From Streptococcus oralis (GTDB lineage Bacteria > Bacillota > Bacilli > Lactobacillales > Streptococcaceae), in contig NZ_CP023507.1 of the NCBI RefSeq assembly GCF_002386345.1, forward strand, positions 1,054,001 through 1,118,000: DNA of 64,000 bases. Direction: 5' to 3'. Position numbers and translations under genes: made by a program. Below, piece by piece: positions 29,369 through 37,466 of the stretch. Within the stretch, counting starts at the first letter, position 1; every line of letters begins with the position of its first letter. The notes beneath the pieces are model-generated. The model worked only from the letters and a program-made list of their open reading frames with translations, made no database searches and was not told where the DNA came from.

Positions 29369-29816
29369 AAAGCGAAGGGAAAATAGGAGTTGGGCGCAGT
29401 GAGCGATGCTCGCTAGACCAACTATCTTTTTCCCACTGCTTTTAGGGTGGGTTCAATTCCTTTCTTTCTTAATTTTGATGATAAATAGGAGAATAGCTCG
29501 GGTTCAATTCAAAACCAAACTACCCTACCTTTCAATGTTTTAGAAAAGTTTTCCGCTCGTGTTCAAATCTGAACACCTTACTCTACCTTTCTTTTTGTAT
29601 ATTTAGGATAGCGACAGAGAACAAAGTAAAAATAGGAAACTGACGACGCATCGCAGATGCTAGACAGTTTATCTTTTTTACACAGTTCTCCGCCCGTATT
29701 CAGTTCAACAAATACGGTTTACCCATCCTTTCTTTCTTGATTTTAAAATTAAATATTTCACAGAACAATTAGCCCGAGTTTGACTATAACTCAGATACTC
29801 TGCCTTTCTGTAATTC
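29369..29816 (-). repeat. Array of covarying hairpin units upstream of deoD
   Basis: No gene is seen in this gap. Two homologous units lie at 29373-29432 and 29611-29680: GCGA...AAATAGGA, a stem, then TATCTTTTT (plus strand). Their outer stems differ but still pair (GTTGG/CCAAC versus AACTG/CAGTT). Four further degenerate units lie at 29487-29535, 29541-29595, 29681-29739 and 29758-29810. Read on the minus strand each is AGAAAGG-n-AG-n-GTA, a hairpin, then CGGGC or CGAGC; the hairpin arms differ yet stay complementary (GTGTTCA/TGAACAC, CCGTATT/AATACGG, GAGTT/AACTC, GGTT/AACC). This looks like repeated structured RNA or a mobile intergenic repeat. I cannot name the family. Confidence 0.7.
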
Positions 29817-30527
29817 CTAGTTTACCAATGAATCTAAAAATACATACAGTTTTGCATTCATTTCAGAATAATCGTTTCCACGTAATTCTTCTGGTGTTTG
29901 AACAAAAGGCAACTTTTCACTTTGCTCTCTTAATTTCTCCTCACCATCCGCAGCAATCAATAACTCTATTGCGTCTGGATCAAATTCCAAATGAGCCTGA
30001 AAGGCATAATGTTTTGGACTGAAACGAATAATCTGACGTGGACAACCTTGACTGGTCGCAAGAACAACAGCATCCTCTGTCAGCCCTGGCATATCACCAT
30101 GCCAGTGGCCGGTTTCTATGTTTTTTCCGAACAAGCTGACATGAGGATCTGTTAGACCTTGCATCGTCAATGTCACAGGATAAACGCCGATCTCGCGCTC
30201 TGGACTATGTTCATACTTCGCACCATAGGCAACAGACAGGAGTTGCGCACCAAGACAGACACCAACAATATAAATATCTGCAGCAATCGCTTCTTTCATA
30301 AAAGCAAGCTCAGCCTTTGGATCATAGTATGGGAAGTTTTCTCTATCCTCATCAGGTGATTGAGGACCACCCATGACAATCAGAAAATTAATCCCGTCAA
30401 TTGTTTCAGGAAGAGGTTCTTTTTCATAAACCTTTGTTGATGTAATTTGATGACCTCGTTCTAGAGCCCATTTTAGATATGCGCCTGGAACCTCAAATGT
30501 CTCATGTAAAATAAAGTGAACTCTCAT
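29817..30527 (-). CDS. Class I glutamine amidotransferase-like protein
   Basis: A 236-residue stand-alone GATase1 domain resembling the GMP synthase glutaminase domain. The catalytic triad is visible: Cys 91 in GVCLGAQLL, and His 179 and Glu 181 in AFQAHLEFD. The oxyanion strand is VMGGPQSP. The start (30525-30527) lies four bases after the punA stop, suggesting coupled translation. It has no synthase partner in the operon. It could deaminate glutamine or gamma-glutamyl compounds; the substrate is unknown. Confidence 0.85.
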   Translation of the reverse strand: MRVHFILHETFEVPGAYLKWALERGHQITSTKVYEKEPLPETIDGINFLIVMGGPQSPDEDRENFPYYDPKAELAFMKEAIAADIYIVGVCLGAQLLSVAYGAKYEHSPEREIGVYPVTLTMQGLTDPHVSLFGKNIETGHWHGDMPGLTEDAVVLATSQGCPRQIIRFSPKHYAFQAHLEFDPDAIELLIAADGEEKLREQSEKLPFVQTPEELRGNDYSEMNAKLYVFLDSLVN

Positions 30528-30531
30528 GACA

Positions 30532-31341
30532 TTACAATTCAGCAAGAATCGCTTTAAGCAAGCCTTTGAAGTCGCCTTTAACACGCTCTGTCACTTCCAC
30601 AACTTCCTCGTGGTTGAGTTCTTCTTGGAAACCAGCAGCATGGTTCGTAATACATGAAATACCGAGAACTTTCAAGCCCGAGTGAGCTGCCACAATAACT
30701 TCAGGAACTGTAGACATACCAACTGCATCTGCTCCCAATGTCTTATAGGCACGAATCTCTGCTGGGGTTTCATAAGTCGGACCTGTTACACCAATATAGA
30801 CACCTTCATCAAGCTTGATACCGAGTTTTTTAGCCACTTCATGGGCAGTAGCACGGTATTCTGGAGTGTAGGCTTTAGACATATCTGGGAAACGTGGACC
30901 AAAATCATCCAAGTTTTCACCCATCAATGGGTTTTCCCCCGTCATATTGATATGGTCTGAGATAGCCATCAAGGTACCAGGACCAAATCCAATACCTCCA
31001 GCTGCATTGGTTACAATGACACCTTCACATCCGAGTACTTTCATTACACGTACTGGGAAAGTCACGACTTCAAGAGGATTTCCCTCGTAGAAATGGAAGC
31101 GTCCTTGAAGAGCCAAGACCTTGCGCCCTGCAAGTTCACCATATACCAATTTACCAGCGTGCCCAACTACTGTAGAGCGGCCCCAGTTTGGAATGTCTGC
31201 ATAGTCTACTACAACTGGATTTTCGATTTCTTCTGCCAATTCTCCAAGTCCTGATCCAAGGATTAAACCAAACTCAGGTGCTTGGATTCCCTTGTCTTTC
31301 AGGAAAGCAGCTGTTTCCTTGATTTTATCTAAAAATGTCAT
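30532..31341 (-). CDS. punA: Purine-nucleoside phosphorylase PunA (trimeric type)
   Basis: A 269-residue family 2 PNP acting on inosine and guanosine. Motifs: GLILGSGLGELAEEI, VVGHAGKLVYGEL, VTNAAGGIG, and TGPTYETPAEIRAYKTLGAD. It overlaps the DUF1697 gene by four bases. Together with DeoD, DeoB and RpiA it feeds ribose and deoxyribose phosphates into central metabolism. Confidence 0.95.
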   Translation of the reverse strand: MTFLDKIKETAAFLKDKGIQAPEFGLILGSGLGELAEEIENPVVVDYADIPNWGRSTVVGHAGKLVYGELAGRKVLALQGRFHFYEGNPLEVVTFPVRVMKVLGCEGVIVTNAAGGIGFGPGTLMAISDHINMTGENPLMGENLDDFGPRFPDMSKAYTPEYRATAHEVAKKLGIKLDEGVYIGVTGPTYETPAEIRAYKTLGADAVGMSTVPEVIVAAHSGLKVLGISCITNHAAGFQEELNHEEVVEVTERVKGDFKGLLKAILAEL

Positions 31342-31898
31342 TGTGTGTCTCCTTTATTATTTTTTAGCATTTGACCGATTTTGTCAAAGGTTTTTGCGTT
31401 GCGAATGGTGATGTTGCGGTAGAAAGGCATCTTGAGCAAGTACTTGTGATAGGCAGTTGCATAGTAGGATTTTTCAGAGAATTTCCCCCAGAAAATCCCA
31501 AGTCTTCCAAAATGAATCACTTCATCTTTCAGTTCCAAACTTTCAACTTTCTCGATGACTTGATCCACATCCAAGCCCTCCGTGTAAAAGAGGACGTCCT
31601 TTCGTGCCAAATCTTTGGTCCACCATTCAGGCAGATTTTCAAGTTCCTCTTCAAAGTCCTCAAGACTCAACAAGGAAAAGATCTGAATAAATGGATAATG
31701 GATTTCAAAGAAAGCCTCTAACTTTTCAACCAATTGGGCTTTGGGAGCTGTCGAAGTAAAGAAAATGTTGCCACTGTTGATGTAGGTTTCAACCTTTTCC
31801 AGTCCCAACTCTGTCAGTTCTTGACGAAGTTGCGCCATGACAACTTTATTTTTCCCACCGACATTAATGCCCCTAACCAGTAAAGCATAGTGTGTCAT
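31338..31898 (-). CDS. DUF1697 family protein
   Basis: A 186-residue protein with the family opening YALLVRGINVGGKNKVVM and GNIFFTS. The biochemical role of DUF1697 is unknown. It is translationally coupled to punA (4-base overlap) and starts one base after the deoB stop, so it belongs to the nucleoside operon. Confidence 0.85.
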   Translation of the reverse strand: MTHYALLVRGINVGGKNKVVMAQLRQELTELGLEKVETYINSGNIFFTSTAPKAQLVEKLEAFFEIHYPFIQIFSLLSLEDFEEELENLPEWWTKDLARKDVLFYTEGLDVDQVIEKVESLELKDEVIHFGRLGIFWGKFSEKSYYATAYHKYLLKMPFYRNITIRNAKTFDKIGQMLKNNKGDTQ

Positions 31899-31899
31899 C

Positions 31900-33111
31900 T
31901 TATACCAATTTATCTAAGAAACTTTCCCCAATCATGGCAGTTTCCACTCCAAAGTTATCCGCAACTGTTGCTGAGATATCTGCAAAATGTCCAACTGGAA
32001 TGACACCATTTCCCTTAAAGCTAGGGCTGTAAGCTAAAAGTGGAATATATTCACGAGTGTGGTCTGTTCCTGCATAGGTTGGGTCATTTCCATGGTCAGC
32101 AGTAATCAAGAGAAGGTCATCCTCTCTCATAGCTGCGATAATTTCAGGCAAGCGCTCATCAAACTCATGCAAGCAATCACGGTAACCATGAGCATTGCGG
32201 CGGTGGCCGTAAAGGGCATCAAAGTCCACCAAGTTTGTGAAGGAGAATCCTTTTTCAAACCCAGCAAGTCCCATTGTCTTCAATAATGTATCAATTCCGT
32301 GGCTGTTTGACTTGTTGTGGCCCATGTCATGGTTAATACCCGCACCGTTAAAGATATCGTTTATTTTACCAACAGCGTACGTATCGATGCCAGCTTCGTT
32401 CAATTTATCCAAAACAGTCGGGGCAAATGGAGATACGGCCAAGTCACGACGATTTGCCGTACGAGTGAAGTTACCTGGTTCACCCACATAAGGACGAGCA
32501 ATGATACGACCTAAAAGGGCTGGACGTTCAAGAGTAATCGAACGAGCATATTCACAGATACGGTACAATTCATCCAAAGGAATGATGTCTTCGTGGGCAG
32601 CAATTTGCAAAACAGGATCAGCTGAAGTATAGATAATCAACTCCCCTGTTTCCATCTGACGTGGTCCAAAATCATCGATAACAGCTGTTCCTGAGTAAGG
32701 TTTGTTGGCTTCACGAATGACCTTACGTCCAGAAAATTCTTCGATTTTTGTCAGGATTTCTTCTGGGAATCCGTTCCAGAAAGTATCGAAAGGCTCAGTA
32801 ATGTTGAGTCCCATGATTTCCCAGTGACCAGTCATGGTATCCTTACCAAGGGAAACTTCTTCCAATTTTGTTGCATAACCTGTTGGATTGCTTTCAGCTG
32901 GTACAGTCTTAAGCGGCGTTTCGCGAGGAATATTTCCTAGACCGATTTTAGCCATGTTTGGTACATTCAAACCAACGGTTTTTGAAATGTGTCCCAGTGT
33001 GTCAGAAGCTCCGTCTGGAACCCCTGCATTGACAAAGTTATTGGCATCTGGCGCAGCACCGATTCCTACAGAATCCAGTACCACCAAGTGAATACGATTA
33101 AATTTTGACAT
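31900..33111 (-). CDS. deoB: Phosphopentomutase DeoB
   Basis: A 403-residue alkaline-phosphatase-superfamily mutase interconverting (deoxy)ribose 1- and 5-phosphates. Metal-binding and catalytic motifs: [26 protein letters not shown] (the phosphorylated Thr lies here), [12 protein letters not shown] and [11 protein letters not shown]. It follows rpiA by 23 bases. Confidence 0.97.
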   Translation of the reverse strand: MSKFNRIHLVVLDSVGIGAAPDANNFVNAGVPDGASDTLGHISKTVGLNVPNMAKIGLGNIPRETPLKTVPAESNPTGYATKLEEVSLGKDTMTGHWEIMGLNITEPFDTFWNGFPEEILTKIEEFSGRKVIREANKPYSGTAVIDDFGPRQMETGELIIYTSADPVLQIAAHEDIIPLDELYRICEYARSITLERPALLGRIIARPYVGEPGNFTRTANRRDLAVSPFAPTVLDKLNEAGIDTYAVGKINDIFNGAGINHDMGHNKSNSHGIDTLLKTMGLAGFEKGFSFTNLVDFDALYGHRRNAHGYRDCLHEFDERLPEIIAAMREDDLLLITADHGNDPTYAGTDHTREYIPLLAYSPSFKGNGVIPVGHFADISATVADNFGVETAMIGESFLDKLV

Positions 33112-33134
33112 AATCTGTCTCCTTATTATTTTAG

Positions 33135-33818
33135 TTATCTTGCTTTTGTTGAAGTTAAAATCTGAACACCATCTCGTCCCGCTACGATGACCTTGTCCAC
33201 CATTTGGTTGAACAAGCCATGCTCTACGACACCAACGACATGGTCCATTTCTTGCCCGAAAGTAATCGGATCTTCAATGACATCCAAGGCAAGATCAATG
33301 ATAAAGTTCTGCATATCGGTCACAAAACGTTGGCCGTCTTTTTCACGGAAACTTGGTTTGTAGCCAGCTCGTTCAAACCGACGAAAGACCTGTTCTGCAC
33401 CATACTGAACCACTTCTACTGGCAATTTAAAAGCACCTAGTTTCTCTACTAGTTTGCTTTCATCTACCACCCAAATGTATTCTTTTGAGGGCGTTGCCAC
33501 AACCTTCTCCATCAGAAGGGCACCACCACCGCCTTTGATTCCGTTAAACTGGCTATCTACTTCATCCGCCCCATCAACCGTCACATCGACAAAGTCTACT
33601 TGATCAATTGACTTGAGCGGGATGTTAAGACCTTCAGCCTGTTTACTAGTCACACTGGAAGTTGTCACAGCAGTAATCTGCAAACCTTCTTCCTTAATCC
33701 GACGACCGATTTCTTCTACGAAATAGTAGGCAGTAGAGCCCGTTCCAAGTCCGACTACCATGCCATCCTTGACAAACTCAGCAGCCTTGATACCTGCCAT
33801 TTTCTTCAGATTTTCCAC
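33135..33818 (-). CDS. rpiA: Ribose-5-phosphate isomerase A
   Basis: A 227-residue isomerase of ribose 5-phosphate and ribulose 5-phosphate. Motifs: [37 protein letters not shown] with catalytic DGADE, and [11 protein letters not shown]. The start is GTG at 33816-33818, with GGAGGTG 5 bases upstream. It is the first gene of the operon that runs to deoD. Confidence 0.96.
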   Translation of the reverse strand: MENLKKMAGIKAAEFVKDGMVVGLGTGSTAYYFVEEIGRRIKEEGLQITAVTTSSVTSKQAEGLNIPLKSIDQVDFVDVTVDGADEVDSQFNGIKGGGGALLMEKVVATPSKEYIWVVDESKLVEKLGAFKLPVEVVQYGAEQVFRRFERAGYKPSFREKDGQRFVTDMQNFIIDLALDVIEDPITFGQEMDHVVGVVEHGLFNQMVDKVIVAGRDGVQILTSTKAR

Positions 33819-33847
33819 TCAAACACCTCCATTAAAGAGCTATTTTT

Positions 33848-33883
33848 ATTATAACATGTATCCGTTTTTATTTCATGGATACA
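33848..33883 (-). promoter_or_regulatory. rpiA operon promoter with 7-bp dyad
   Basis: Minus strand: extended -10 TGTTATAAT (-10 hexamer 33848-33853). Directly upstream a perfect inverted repeat, TGTATCC-13-GGATACA (33857-33883), occupies the -35 region. Such placement suits a repressor or activator site. Confidence 0.5.
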
Positions 33884-33888
33884 CTGGA

Positions 33889-33917
33889 AAAACCCGAACA
33901 TTTTTATTTCGGGTTTT
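33889..33917 (-). terminator. Terminator of the U32 gene
   Basis: AACCCGAA and TTCGGGTT arms followed by TTT on the minus strand, right after the U32 stop. Confidence 0.75.
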
Positions 33918-33923
33918 GGTGTC

Positions 33924-34853
33924 CTATTTAACCATATCAGGATCGTAATCATAGAATCCTGTGTCGAGGAAACGGTTTTTAGGGTGTAACTTGCGCACTT
34001 CCTCATCTAACAAGAAAGCTTGGTCATGGCTGAAATTCCCCTCTTGAATCAAGCTACGTGCTTGGATAAAGAGTTTAGCAATTTCTACAAAATTCTGACC
34101 AGGTGTGTAGAGCCCCTCTAGCTTCCAGTGAGTAAAGCCGTGCTCGACCAATTCTGTCAATTTGGTCATCAAATCAAGGTCATTGTTGGCAAAGATGTGA
34201 GTACCATGATTGTCTTCAAAGATAGAATAATGGCTCTCAGGGTCACTCGGTTCTGCTAAGAAGAGGTCACGTTTACGTGTCTTTTCATCATCGATGTGCG
34301 TGAAGTTATAGTAGTTTTGCAAGAGCGGACGCTTAGAATGGTGAATGACACTAGCCCCATAAACCAATACTTCAGCAGGAATTTTCAAAATCTCTGGCAT
34401 CTTGAAGAGTTCAGCAGATGGAATTTCACGCGCCAAAACCGCCTCAGAGGCGCCAGCCTTTTGACCCCAGAAGTTAATCTGACGACTGCTTGTTACCATG
34501 GTTGAAGCATCATAAATGGTCTTAAAGGAATAACCATCGCGATTGACAACGTAAAAGACACCTGCATCCCCAACAGTAATATAGTCTGTCTTGATTTCTT
34601 CCAAGAAGTCTAGGAAAGGCTTGATACGGTCCATCATATCTTGGTGCATGAGGGCATTAACCGAAACAATCAATTCTTTGCCAGCTTCATGAACCAACTT
34701 AGCAATCTCACGCAATTGGTCATGACTAAAAGTCGTTGGCAGACGAAGGCCAAAATCTTTCTCACCGACATAGATACGGTCTACGCCAGCTTCGAGTAGT
34801 TGTTCAACTTGTTCAATACTTTCAGCAGTTGCTGTAATGATAATCTTTTCCAT
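33924..34853 (-). CDS. U32 family protein, TrhP1-like (tRNA 5-hydroxyuridine formation)
   Basis: A 309-residue U32 (collagenase-like) protein. It has a TIM-barrel type start (GVDRIYVGEKDFGLRLP) and YGASVIHHSKRPLLQNYYN where larger U32 members have their Cys-rich signature. The length equals Bacillus TrhP1 (YrrN), which works with TrhP2 to hydroxylate U34 of tRNA. The longer TrhP2 partner is not next to it here. The O-methyltransferase at 13317-14030 could be the next enzyme of that pathway. The older label 'peptidase U32' is not supported by a visible protease site. Confidence 0.75.
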   Translation of the reverse strand: MEKIIITATAESIEQVEQLLEAGVDRIYVGEKDFGLRLPTTFSHDQLREIAKLVHEAGKELIVSVNALMHQDMMDRIKPFLDFLEEIKTDYITVGDAGVFYVVNRDGYSFKTIYDASTMVTSSRQINFWGQKAGASEAVLAREIPSAELFKMPEILKIPAEVLVYGASVIHHSKRPLLQNYYNFTHIDDEKTRKRDLFLAEPSDPESHYSIFEDNHGTHIFANNDLDLMTKLTELVEHGFTHWKLEGLYTPGQNFVEIAKLFIQARSLIQEGNFSHDQAFLLDEEVRKLHPKNRFLDTGFYDYDPDMVK

Positions 34854-34942
34854 AAGGAAGATTATACCACATTTCTCAAAAATCAGCTATGGTTACTGAG
34901 AGTTTCACAAAAAGTTAAACTTGTTTCTATCTTTTCCAATCA

Positions 34943-34973
34943 AAAAAGTGAACAGTAACTTGTACCATTCACT
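34943..34973 (-). terminator. Terminator of the ABC exporter pair
   Basis: AGTGAA and TTCACT arms followed by TTTTTT on the minus strand, adjacent to the ATPase stop. Confidence 0.65.
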
Positions 34974-34978
34974 CTATT

Positions 34979-35659
34979 TTATGCATGTGTTTCTTCAACT
35001 AGGTGGCCATCGTTCATGACATAAATACGATCAACCTTATCAAGAAGACGAGTATCGTGCGTAATCATAACAACTCCTCTACCTTGTTCATGGGCAATGG
35101 CAGCCAGCATCTCCGTTACTTGGTAAGCACGCTCAGTGTCAAGACTGGCTGTCGGCTCATCTGCAAGCACAATGCTTGGATTGTTATAGAGCGCTCTAGC
35201 AATCGCGGCACGTTGACGTTCACCACCCGATAGAGCTTTGGGATAATGATTTTGAACTTTTTCCAAATCCAACAAGTCAAACAGCTCTTTTCGGTCACTT
35301 TTACTATTTTTCCCCTTATCTAGTCTGTCTATCAAATCTAGCTGTTCCTTGACCGTTAGAAAAGGAATTAAGTTTGAAGCCTGGAGAATGAAACCAAACT
35401 CTCTAAAACGGAGATCTGTTTTTTCCTTCTCCGTCAAACTGCCTGTTTCCTTCCCCTTGACTAGAATCTTTCCACTCGATGCTTCCTGTAGTTGTCCTAG
35501 AGTTGTTAGAAAGGTCGTCTTTCCGGAACCTGAAGGTCCAACGATAGCTACGAACTCTCCCGCATTTAGCTGAAAATTCGTCTCATGCAGGGCTACGACT
35601 TTCATCTTTCCTTCCCCGTAGGTTTTTGTCACTTGATTCATTTCAATCAATGCTGTCAT
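34979..35659 (-). CDS. ABC transporter ATP-binding protein (MacB/LolD type)
   Basis: A 226-residue ATPase: Walker A GPSGSGKTT, signature LSGGERQRAAIA, Walker B IVLADEPTASLD, and MITHDTRLLD. The start MTALIEM (35657-35659) has AGGAG 6 bases upstream. It pairs with the FtsX-like permease 13 bases upstream. Such pairs export lipids or peptides, or act mechanically on the envelope; the substrate is not evident. Confidence 0.88.
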   Translation of the reverse strand: MTALIEMNQVTKTYGEGKMKVVALHETNFQLNAGEFVAIVGPSGSGKTTFLTTLGQLQEASSGKILVKGKETGSLTEKEKTDLRFREFGFILQASNLIPFLTVKEQLDLIDRLDKGKNSKSDRKELFDLLDLEKVQNHYPKALSGGERQRAAIARALYNNPSIVLADEPTASLDTERAYQVTEMLAAIAHEQGRGVVMITHDTRLLDKVDRIYVMNDGHLVEETHA

Positions 35660-35672
35660 ACTATTCTCCTTA

Positions 35673-36728
35673 TCATTCTGCAATCGCAGTAATCGGGTCC
35701 ACCTTTAACAAGCGTGGAAGTGAAATGACACCACCTAGAAGGGCCATCAAGGAAATTACCAAACTTAGGACAGAGTAGGCTATCCAACTTGGATAGAAAA
35801 AGAAGGTAGCTGGTAAGACTAAAATCACTCCTCCGATTGCCAGCAAGGCTAAAGCAATCCCCATACCAGCTAGGAGGAAGATTTGACAGAATAGAGACCA
35901 TACAATGGTTTTGATCTGTATCCCTTGAGCTCGCATTATTCCATAAAGGCCTAGTTTTTGGATGGTAATGATATAAACAAAAATCCCCACAATCAAGCCT
36001 GTAATGACAATCATAGCGAGAATCATTCCTGAAAATACATTCACCTGAGGTGTGTAACCAGGAATTTTCGAAATCATTTTTGGAATGGAAATCTGTTTCA
36101 GTCCATCGCCAGACACTTCTATGTCATTTTTCAATACCAAGGCAGTGATGGAACGATTGGCTTTCAAGGTTCCTTGTAAGGTCCAATAAGTTGTCAGACT
36201 CGTAAAGACAACAGGCTCAGTGAAAAACTTATTTCCTTGAGTCAGGCCTACAATCTTGTAACTTGAATCACTTCCATTGAGCTGAATGGCATCACCTAGC
36301 TTCATCCCATAGTTCTCAAAAGACTGATCCACGACAACCTCATCATCTCCTTCAGGATAACGACCCTCCGTCAAACTAGGAGAGATAAAAGAGTCCCAGT
36401 TTTGAGCAAAAATGGAAACATTGACCTTTTCACTACCATCGACTAGATTGGTTACAGCGAACATATAGCCCAATGGAGCAGCCTCTTCAGAACTCTTGTC
36501 CTTGTGGTCCTTTTCAGGAATAAAGGATGCTGTCAAATTATCATTTGCGTAGTCGGATAAAACGACACCCGTCGCTTGCCAATTATCAATAGCTGCTCGG
36601 TTGTTTCGCACAAGACCAAGAGCTAGACTGGTCATAAAAAAGACCATGAAAGCGATAAGAAAAATGGTAGTTAGAATCAAACTATATCGAAGTTTGTTTC
36701 GTAATATCTCTTTGATAGCAAGATACAT
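35673..36728 (-). CDS. FtsX/MacB-like ABC permease
   Basis: A 351-residue membrane protein. One N-terminal helix (LILTTIFLIAFMVFFMTSLA), an extracellular MacB-core-like domain (about 45-225) and three C-terminal helices (from about residue 230) follow the FtsX arrangement. The start MYLAIKEIL (36726-36728) has AAGGAG 6 bases upstream; a 26-residue extension in the raw frame is not supported. No periplasmic-adaptor-like gene precedes it. Confidence 0.88.
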   Translation of the reverse strand: MYLAIKEILRNKLRYSLILTTIFLIAFMVFFMTSLALGLVRNNRAAIDNWQATGVVLSDYANDNLTASFIPEKDHKDKSSEEAAPLGYMFAVTNLVDGSEKVNVSIFAQNWDSFISPSLTEGRYPEGDDEVVVDQSFENYGMKLGDAIQLNGSDSSYKIVGLTQGNKFFTEPVVFTSLTTYWTLQGTLKANRSITALVLKNDIEVSGDGLKQISIPKMISKIPGYTPQVNVFSGMILAMIVITGLIVGIFVYIITIQKLGLYGIMRAQGIQIKTIVWSLFCQIFLLAGMGIALALLAIGGVILVLPATFFFYPSWIAYSVLSLVISLMALLGGVISLPRLLKVDPITAIAE

Positions 36729-37114
36729 GCTTATCTCCTTTTTACTTTTCCCCAGAGGTAGTTTAAAAGCCACCCAGACCAATAGACAGAATCTCTGTCT
36801 TATCATCCATTCAAAACAACTCCTACCAATACTTTTTAAAATAAATCAGGGTAGCAACTTAACAAATCATCTTAGGAAAAGCCTCAGCTTACTATCAATT
36901 TATATAAGTTATCCTTTTCTTTCTCAGTATATTTATAAAAGAGAAGGTCATGTCATCTGTTTTAAGTGTAACATCCATGCTACCATTTTCCCTTGTAGGT
37001 GTCAAGAGAGCGACTTAGAGGATGATAAGAGACTTTAGTAGTTTTGTAACAATCCTGTAATAATTCTCTGCATAAAAAATGATAAAATAGTTATGTACTG
37101 TTAAGGAGAGAATC
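36729..37114. other. Divergent intergenic region with a candidate promoter and a short ORF remnant
   Basis: A minus-strand promoter-like TTGACA-17-TAGCAT lies at about 36981-37010. It is followed at once by a 27-codon ORF (36895-36978, MDVTLKTDDMTFSF...), whose start resembles N-termini of Nudix proteins; this may be a gene remnant. On the plus strand TGATAAAAT (37080-37088) is an extended -10 for the DUF3270 gene. Nothing else is recognised. Confidence 0.4.
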
Positions 37115-37399
37115 ATGTCCGCAAGAAAACTAGAAGCTTATGAGTTTGAACAAGCTCCCGAATCAAAACAAACTCCGCTTTACCAAGATTACACACCTGA
37201 AGCCCCAGTCGGCCCTAACCTAAAAGAGATTTTATTTTTTGTAAATATCGCTTGTTTCTGTATTTTTATGGCACTTTTTAGTTTTATCTTTTTAGCTATA
37301 AAATTAAATACAGCTTTATCCTTTGTCGCTGCAATGGGTCTTAGTTTCGCCCTTTTACAACTTCAACGAAAGATAATGAAACGAAAATTTTCGAAATAA
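37115..37399 (+). CDS. DUF3270 family small membrane protein
   Basis: A 94-residue protein: a polar N-terminus (about 1-40) and two hydrophobic segments (about 43-66 and 68-85: ILFFVNIACFCIFMALFSFI, LSFVAAMGLSFALL) ending in a basic tail. It is a streptococcal family of unknown role next to ciaH in pneumococcus as well. It has AAGGAG 8 bases upstream, its own promoter, and a terminator. Confidence 0.8.
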   Translation: MSARKLEAYEFEQAPESKQTPLYQDYTPEAPVGPNLKEILFFVNIACFCIFMALFSFIFLAIKLNTALSFVAAMGLSFALLQLQRKIMKRKFSK

Positions 37400-37400
37400 A

Positions 37401-37426
37401 GGTTGGTACTACTACCAACCTCTTTT
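37401..37426 (+). terminator. Terminator of the DUF3270 gene
   Basis: GGTTGGTA and TACCAACC arms followed by TCTTTTC on the plus strand, directly after the stop. Confidence 0.75.
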
Positions 37427-37434
37427 CTAGTTAT

Positions 37435-37466
37435 CAAAAAAGACAGTTCTCTAACTGTCTTTTTTA
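37435..37466. terminator. Bidirectional terminator at the ciaH end
   Basis: AAAAAAGACAGTT and AACTGTCTTTTTT around CTCT: a symmetric stem with T runs on both strands. Confidence 0.8.

Noticed and set aside
29369..29816. Pneumococcal BOX or RUP element
   Set aside because: The sequences do not match the BOX A/B/C modules as I remember them, and terminal repeats typical of RUP were not found.
36729..36806. 26-residue N-terminal extension of the FtsX-like permease
   Set aside because: AAGGAG lies directly before MYLAIKE; the extension is not hydrophobic in the expected way and has no site.
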